Shown here: piece by piece, positions 22,330 to 25,406 of the stretch
Numbering within the stretch: the first letter of the stretch is position 1
Layout of the letters: every line of letters begins with the position of its first letter
Assembly: GCA_030054235.1 (NCBI GenBank)
Contig: JASGCG010000002.1
Location: 1 to 25,406, forward strand
Length of the DNA stretch: 25,406 bases
Origin: Bacteroidia bacterium
GTDB taxonomy: Bacteria > Planctomycetota > Phycisphaerae > Phycisphaerales > SM1A02
Reading direction: 5' to 3'
Position numbers and translations under genes: made by a program
The notes under the pieces: model-generated
What the model was told of the DNA's origin: nothing
The model's database searches: none
The model's input: only the letters and a program-made list of their open reading frames with translations

Positions 22330-23673
22330 ATGGCACGACCCACGCGATCGATCGCCTTGATGACGATGCTCCTCGTCGCCGGCTTCCTCGCCACGACCTC
22401 GCGCGCCGCGACCTCGCTCACCGAGAGGGCAATCGCCACCACAGCGCCAAGCGTGCAACCGACCTGGCGCGCGACGCCGCTGCCGCACGCGGCATGCACT
22501 GCACCGACGGCACGCGACGATGCCCAACGCCTGCTGCAGCCTGCGCTCAAGCCTCTCTTCCCCGATCGATCGATCAAGGGATGGCACATCGTCGGCGGCC
22601 TCGCCAGGTTCACCATGCAGGATGGTGTGCTCACCGGCAGCGGCACGGACACGCGCAACGCCTTCCTCGTCAGCCCGCGCAACTACGGCGATTTCGTGCT
22701 CGACCTCGAACTGCGCATCGACGAGGGCAACTCAGGGATCCAGGTCCGCAGCCAGGTGCGCGAGGACGAGGGCTCCGGGTCGCTCGTCGGATACCAGGTC
22801 GAGATCGACCCCACGCCCCGTGCATGGAGCGGCGGGATCTACGATGAAGGCCGTCGCGGATGGCTCTTCGACCTGAAGGACAATGAAGCGGCACGGAGTG
22901 CCTTCAAGGCAGGGGAGTGGAATCGATACGTCATCGAATGCCGTGGTCCGTGGTTCCGCACCTGGGTGAACGGCGTACCGGCTGCCAATGGCGTGGACAT
23001 CATGGATGAGGACGGGCGCATCGCCTTCCAGGTCCATTCCGGCAGAACCACCGTGCAGTGGCGCCGAGTGATGATCGCCGAGTTGCCGCCACCCAAGGTC
23101 GTGCGCATGTTCGACGGCGGGGCGTTGCAAGGCTGGTCAGCCCGATCGGGGCTGCCGTGGCCGCTCGATGGCATTCCGCCCCACGCCCGGCTTGTGAACC
23201 CCGCCACCGAAGCCGAGCCATCGGTCCTCGTGAGCGACGAGGCGTACGGCGATTGCCTGGCGATCATCGAAGGTCGATGCGATGATCCGGGCGCTGCATT
23301 CCTCGTGCGCCTTGCCGACGGCGACTCCTTGGACGGCGGCGTGCGCTCGAAGATCGGCGTCGATCGCCTGCGTGACGGCAAGGACCATGCGATCGCGGTG
23401 GCCATCAAGGGAGCACGCGTGAACACGTTCGTCGACCGTGCCAGCGTGGGCGAGCGCGAGGAGCCTGACATGCCCGCGCACGGTCGCATGGCCATCCTCG
23501 GCTCGCCCGCCCAGAAGCAAGGCGCGATCTCGATCGATCGTGCGCGCGTGATGATCTATCCGCCGATGGAGGATCCACGCGTCGGTCCGCCCATGCCTGA
23601 TCGCGTGATCCCGGCAAGCGGAACGCAACCCGCAGCAACGCCGCCGGCCGCAGCACCGGCGACTGCGCCCTGA
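22330..23673 (+). CDS. Exported DUF1080 (3-keto-disaccharide hydrolase-like) protein
   Basis: The 447-residue protein has a signal peptide (about 1-27). A LamG-like DUF1080 domain spans about 76-252, seen as LFPDRSIKGWHIVGGLARFTM, FVLDLELRIDEGNSGIQVRSQV, VGYQVEIDP, GGIYDEGRRGWL and WNRYVIECRGPWFRTWVNG. A second, more divergent copy follows from about 258 (MFDGGALQGWSAR...) to about 420, then a Pro/Ala-rich tail. DUF1080 is abundant in planctomycetes and includes 3-keto-glucoside hydrolases acting on polysaccharide fragments; activity here is an inference, and the second copy lacks some first-copy motifs. The gene probably forms an operon with the following MBL gene (25 bp gap). Confidence 0.85.
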   Translation: MARPTRSIALMTMLLVAGFLATTSRAATSLTERAIATTAPSVQPTWRATPLPHAACTAPTARDDAQRLLQPALKPLFPDRSIKGWHIVGGLARFTMQDGVLTGSGTDTRNAFLVSPRNYGDFVLDLELRIDEGNSGIQVRSQVREDEGSGSLVGYQVEIDPTPRAWSGGIYDEGRRGWLFDLKDNEAARSAFKAGEWNRYVIECRGPWFRTWVNGVPAANGVDIMDEDGRIAFQVHSGRTTVQWRRVMIAELPPPKVVRMFDGGALQGWSARSGLPWPLDGIPPHARLVNPATEAEPSVLVSDEAYGDCLAIIEGRCDDPGAAFLVRLADGDSLDGGVRSKIGVDRLRDGKDHAIAVAIKGARVNTFVDRASVGEREEPDMPAHGRMAILGSPAQKQGAISIDRARVMIYPPMEDPRVGPPMPDRVIPASGTQPAATPPAAAPATAP

Positions 23674-23698
23674 CCCGCGAGCACGGAGCAGGCCAAGC

Positions 23699-24535
23699 AT
23701 GAACCGATGGCATGTCGATGTGCTGCGCGCCGGTGACTTCCGGCTCGACGGCGGCGGGATGTTCGGGCTGATCCCGAAGGTGCAGTGGTCGACCTGGGTG
23801 GAGGCCGATGCCGACAACCGGATCCCGCTCGCGTGCAACGCGCTGCTCCTGCGTGATGGTGCACGCACGGTGCTCGTCGAGACCGGCTATGGCGACCGCT
23901 GGAGCGACTCGGATCGCGCCGCATGGTTGCTCGCCCGCCGCACCGTGGTCGATGCGCTTGCGGAACTCGGTGTGACCCCGCAGGAGATCACCGACGTCAT
24001 CGTGACGCACCTGCACTTCGATCATGCCGCAGGGCTGACGACCGGGCCCGATGCATCGATCGCCCCGGTCTTCACGGGCGCACGCATCCACGTGCAGCGC
24101 ACCGAATGGGAGGATGCGCTCGCGAACAAGAGCACGATGACGCGGACGTACCTGCGGTCCGTGCTTGACCCGATCGCGCAGCAGATCGTGCTCCACGACG
24201 GCACGTCGGAACCGCTGCCGGGCATCGAGCTCCGGCCGCTGCCTGGGCACACCTGGGGCATGCAGGGCGTCTTCATCGAGGGTCACGACGGAGCATGGGC
24301 GTTTCCCGGCGACCTCATGCCCACGCGTCACCACGCCCATCCATCGTCAAGCCTCGGCTACGACATGCTGCCCTACCAGACCATGCTGACGAAGCGTGCG
24401 TTCCTGCAGGAAGCCCTCGAACGCGACCTGCGCATCGTGCTCGATCACGATCCGGGTCACCCTGTGGTGCGCGCGGTGCGCGATGGCAAGCGTGTGGCGC
24501 TTGCGCCCGAGGCCCCCGGTATAGTCCGGCCATGA
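23699..24535 (+). CDS. MBL-fold metallo-hydrolase
   Basis: The 278-residue cytosolic protein has the metallo-beta-lactamase core: LVETGYGDRW (about 59-68), the metal motif THLHFDHAAG (H104, H106, D108, H109), a metal His in LPGHTWGMQG, AFPGDLMP with the bridging Asp, and LDHDPGHP near the end. This layout resembles the lactonase/quorum-quenching and organophosphate-hydrolase type branch, which hydrolyses small esters or lactones; the substrate is unknown. GGAGCAGG upstream may be a ribosome site. Its TGA overlaps the ATG of the next gene by 4 bp (ATGA). An internal promoter for that gene lies within its last codons. Confidence 0.87.
   Translation: MNRWHVDVLRAGDFRLDGGGMFGLIPKVQWSTWVEADADNRIPLACNALLLRDGARTVLVETGYGDRWSDSDRAAWLLARRTVVDALAELGVTPQEITDVIVTHLHFDHAAGLTTGPDASIAPVFTGARIHVQRTEWEDALANKSTMTRTYLRSVLDPIAQQIVLHDGTSEPLPGIELRPLPGHTWGMQGVFIEGHDGAWAFPGDLMPTRHHAHPSSSLGYDMLPYQTMLTKRAFLQEALERDLRIVLDHDPGHPVVRAVRDGKRVALAPEAPGIVRP
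24520..24525 (+). promoter_or_regulatory. -10-like element inside the MBL gene, for the 64-residue protein
   Basis: TATAGT matches the -10 consensus at five of six positions and lies 6 nt before the ATG at 24532. It overlaps the last MBL codons, so the small protein could be made from both the polycistronic mRNA and a leaderless transcript. Confidence 0.5.
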
Positions 24536-24726
24536 GCCGCATTGAACGATTCGCCCCGGTGGTCGCTGCCTTCTTCGTGGCCGGGGTTGCCCTGGCGCAA
24601 GGGCCTCGCGAGCCAAGCGTCAACAGCCCTGCACCGGCATGGCTCGGCTACGCCGTCATGTTCCTGATCGGCGCCGGCGTGCTCGGCGTGGCGCTCTATC
24701 CGGTGAAGCGCAGCCACATGGATTGA
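24532..24726 (+). CDS. Small membrane protein (64 aa), unknown function
   Basis: The product has a hydrophobic N-terminal segment (about 8-22), a short Pro/Asn/Ser-rich loop, and a second membrane segment (about 36-55, AWLGYAVMFLIGAGVLGVAL) followed by YPVKRSHMD. The basic tail after the second segment is expected on the cytoplasmic side. No family can be named with confidence; small two-segment planctomycete proteins with a KRSH-type ending seem familiar to me, but this is from memory. The start is fixed by the ATGA overlap and by the -10-like box. Confidence 0.65.
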   Translation: MSRIERFAPVVAAFFVAGVALAQGPREPSVNSPAPAWLGYAVMFLIGAGVLGVALYPVKRSHMD

Positions 24727-24774
24727 TCATGGCTTGATCACGGATCGATCTCGTGGTCCGCACAGGATTGATCA
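24723..24774. repeat. Three TTGATCA repeats in the intergenic stretch
   Basis: TTGATCA occurs at 24723-24729, 24734-24740 and 24768-24774. The first two are spaced by 11 bp, about one helical turn, and each contains the palindrome TGATCA. The span lies between the 64-residue and 96-residue genes and could be an operator array for the latter. No regulator can be named. Confidence 0.4.
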
Positions 24775-24823
24775 CGCCATAACGACCCACGAGCCGATCA
24801 TCACACCACACAGGAGACCCTTC

Positions 24824-25114
24824 ATGTCACGAACGCAGTTCCTCTCCCTGATCGCGCTGAATGCCGTGCTGCTGGCGGCCCTCGCGCTGGTCTCGCTCTC
24901 AGGCAGCGCCAGCGCGCAGCAGCGCCAGCGCGGCTCCTACATGCTGATCTCCAGCGGCGTGACCGGCACGCCCCTGTCGGTCGTCTACGTGATCGACGAA
25001 ACCAACAACGAGCTCGTCGCGCTCGCCTGGGACGACGCCGGCAAGAAGATGAGCTACGTCGGATACCGCAACATCGCGGCCGACAGCATGCAGGCACGGA
25101 GGGGCGGACGATGA
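24824..25114 (+). CDS. Small exported protein (96 aa), unknown function
   Basis: A hydrophobic signal-like segment (about 6-28, ending GSASAQ) is followed by about 65 residues with GSYMLISSGVTGTPLSVVYVIDETNNELVALAWD and a basic C-terminus (QARRGGR). The ATG at 24824 has AGGAG 7 nt upstream, better than the upstream in-frame ATG at 24734. The VYVID-x(5)-L-x-A pattern recalls a single blade of a beta-propeller or PQQ-like repeat, but the chain is too short for a full propeller. The TGA overlaps the next ATG by 4 bp, and that gene has a similar core. Confidence 0.75.
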   Translation: MSRTQFLSLIALNAVLLAALALVSLSGSASAQQRQRGSYMLISSGVTGTPLSVVYVIDETNNELVALAWDDAGKKMSYVGYRNIAADSMQARRGGR

Positions 25115-25406
25115 GCACTCGCCACGACAAGCAATCCATCGGCACCGGGGCTGCAATCCTCTGGGCCACCGCGGTCCTCCTCGGTGCGCTCGTGATCATC
25201 CAGGCGGGCCGGCTCGAGCAGCGCGCCTATGCCGACCAGGCCAACAGCGGCCAGCAGGGCTACAGCGTGTGCTCGGCCACCACGGGCCAGGGCACGCCGG
25301 CCGAGCCCATCGAAGCCGTGTACGTCGTGGACAGCCGCGATGAAGTGCTGCTGGTCTACGCCATCGAGCGTTTCCAGGACTTCAAGGTGCAGCTGCGGCA
25401 CACCGA
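25111..25406 (+). CDS. Membrane-anchored protein related to the 96-residue protein, 5' part
   Basis: The frame runs open to the right edge (98 complete codons), so the 3' end is missing. A hydrophobic segment (about residues 14-31, AILWATAVLLGALVIIQ) is followed by Gly/Gln-rich GQQGYSVCSATTGQGTPAEPIEAVYVVDSRDEVLLVYAIE. The last part lines up with the upstream protein: G-T-P, V-Y-V-[IV]-D, then a hydrophobic strand with L-V-x-[LY]-A. Tandem duplication is the simple explanation. The ATG overlaps the preceding TGA (ATGA), indicating coupled translation. Confidence 0.65.
   Translation, partial: MSTRHDKQSIGTGAAILWATAVLLGALVIIQAGRLEQRAYADQANSGQQGYSVCSATTGQGTPAEPIEAVYVVDSRDEVLLVYAIERFQDFKVQLRHT

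Noticed and set aside
1..25406. CRISPR arrays, tRNA genes and insertion sequences
   Set aside because: No regularly spaced repeats, no T-loop GGTTCGA-type signature in a cloverleaf context and no transposase motif were found on either strand by eye.

Overview
The window is GC-rich bacterial chromosome, densely coded (no gap over about 175 bp), with no tRNA, rRNA, insertion sequence or CRISPR visible. Its gene content suggests a planctomycete of the Phycisphaerae type. The pointers are a DUF1080 (3-keto-disaccharide hydrolase-like) exported protein, a GAP1-N2-like protein of the sort I associate with planctomycetes, a DUF721/DciA-like protein, and small exported proteins of no recognised family. 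This assignment is an inference from gene content; no 16S or other marker is present.

Layout. 1-2.4 kb: the 3' end of an MFS drug-efflux-type transporter faces a translationally coupled pair on the minus strand, a TlpA-like thioredoxin followed by an SDR dehydrogenase. 2.5-3.9 kb: an ABC importer ATPase without permeases is divergent from a DUF721/DciA-like gene across only 26 bp. 3.9-8.3 kb (minus): a likely operon of metallophosphoesterase, yidC and mnmE (membrane protein insertion and tRNA wobble modification). 8.3-11 kb (plus): lpd with a clear leader and terminator, then an EamA/DMT permease.

10.9-19 kb (minus): a YceI protein, then a tightly packed four-gene block: an unknown polytopic membrane protein, xylA, a GAP1-N2-like membrane-anchored coiled-coil protein, and a 934-residue single-pass partner of unknown function. 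Adjacent genes in the block overlap or are separated by 4 bp. This is the most unusual region. 19.1-20.4 kb (minus): parB, without an adjacent parA, carrying two identical parS-like 16-mers inside its own reading frame. 20.5-25.4 kb: a STAS-domain protein, a beta-CASP metallo-hydrolase (minus), and a plus-strand run of a DUF1080 protein, an MBL-fold hydrolase, a 64-residue membrane protein and two tandem, apparently related small exported or anchored proteins, the last cut by the window edge.

A pattern crosses the window. Seven start codons lie only 6-9 nt downstream of a TAnnnT -10-like hexamer and lack a Shine-Dalgarno sequence. Four other genes with longer leaders (lpd, the phosphoesterase gene, parB, yceI) have both a -10-like box further upstream and a recognisable Shine-Dalgarno. 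This suggests two initiation modes, leaderless and led, used side by side. Two of the leaderless-type sites are paired back to back in divergent spacers of 26 and 34 bp.
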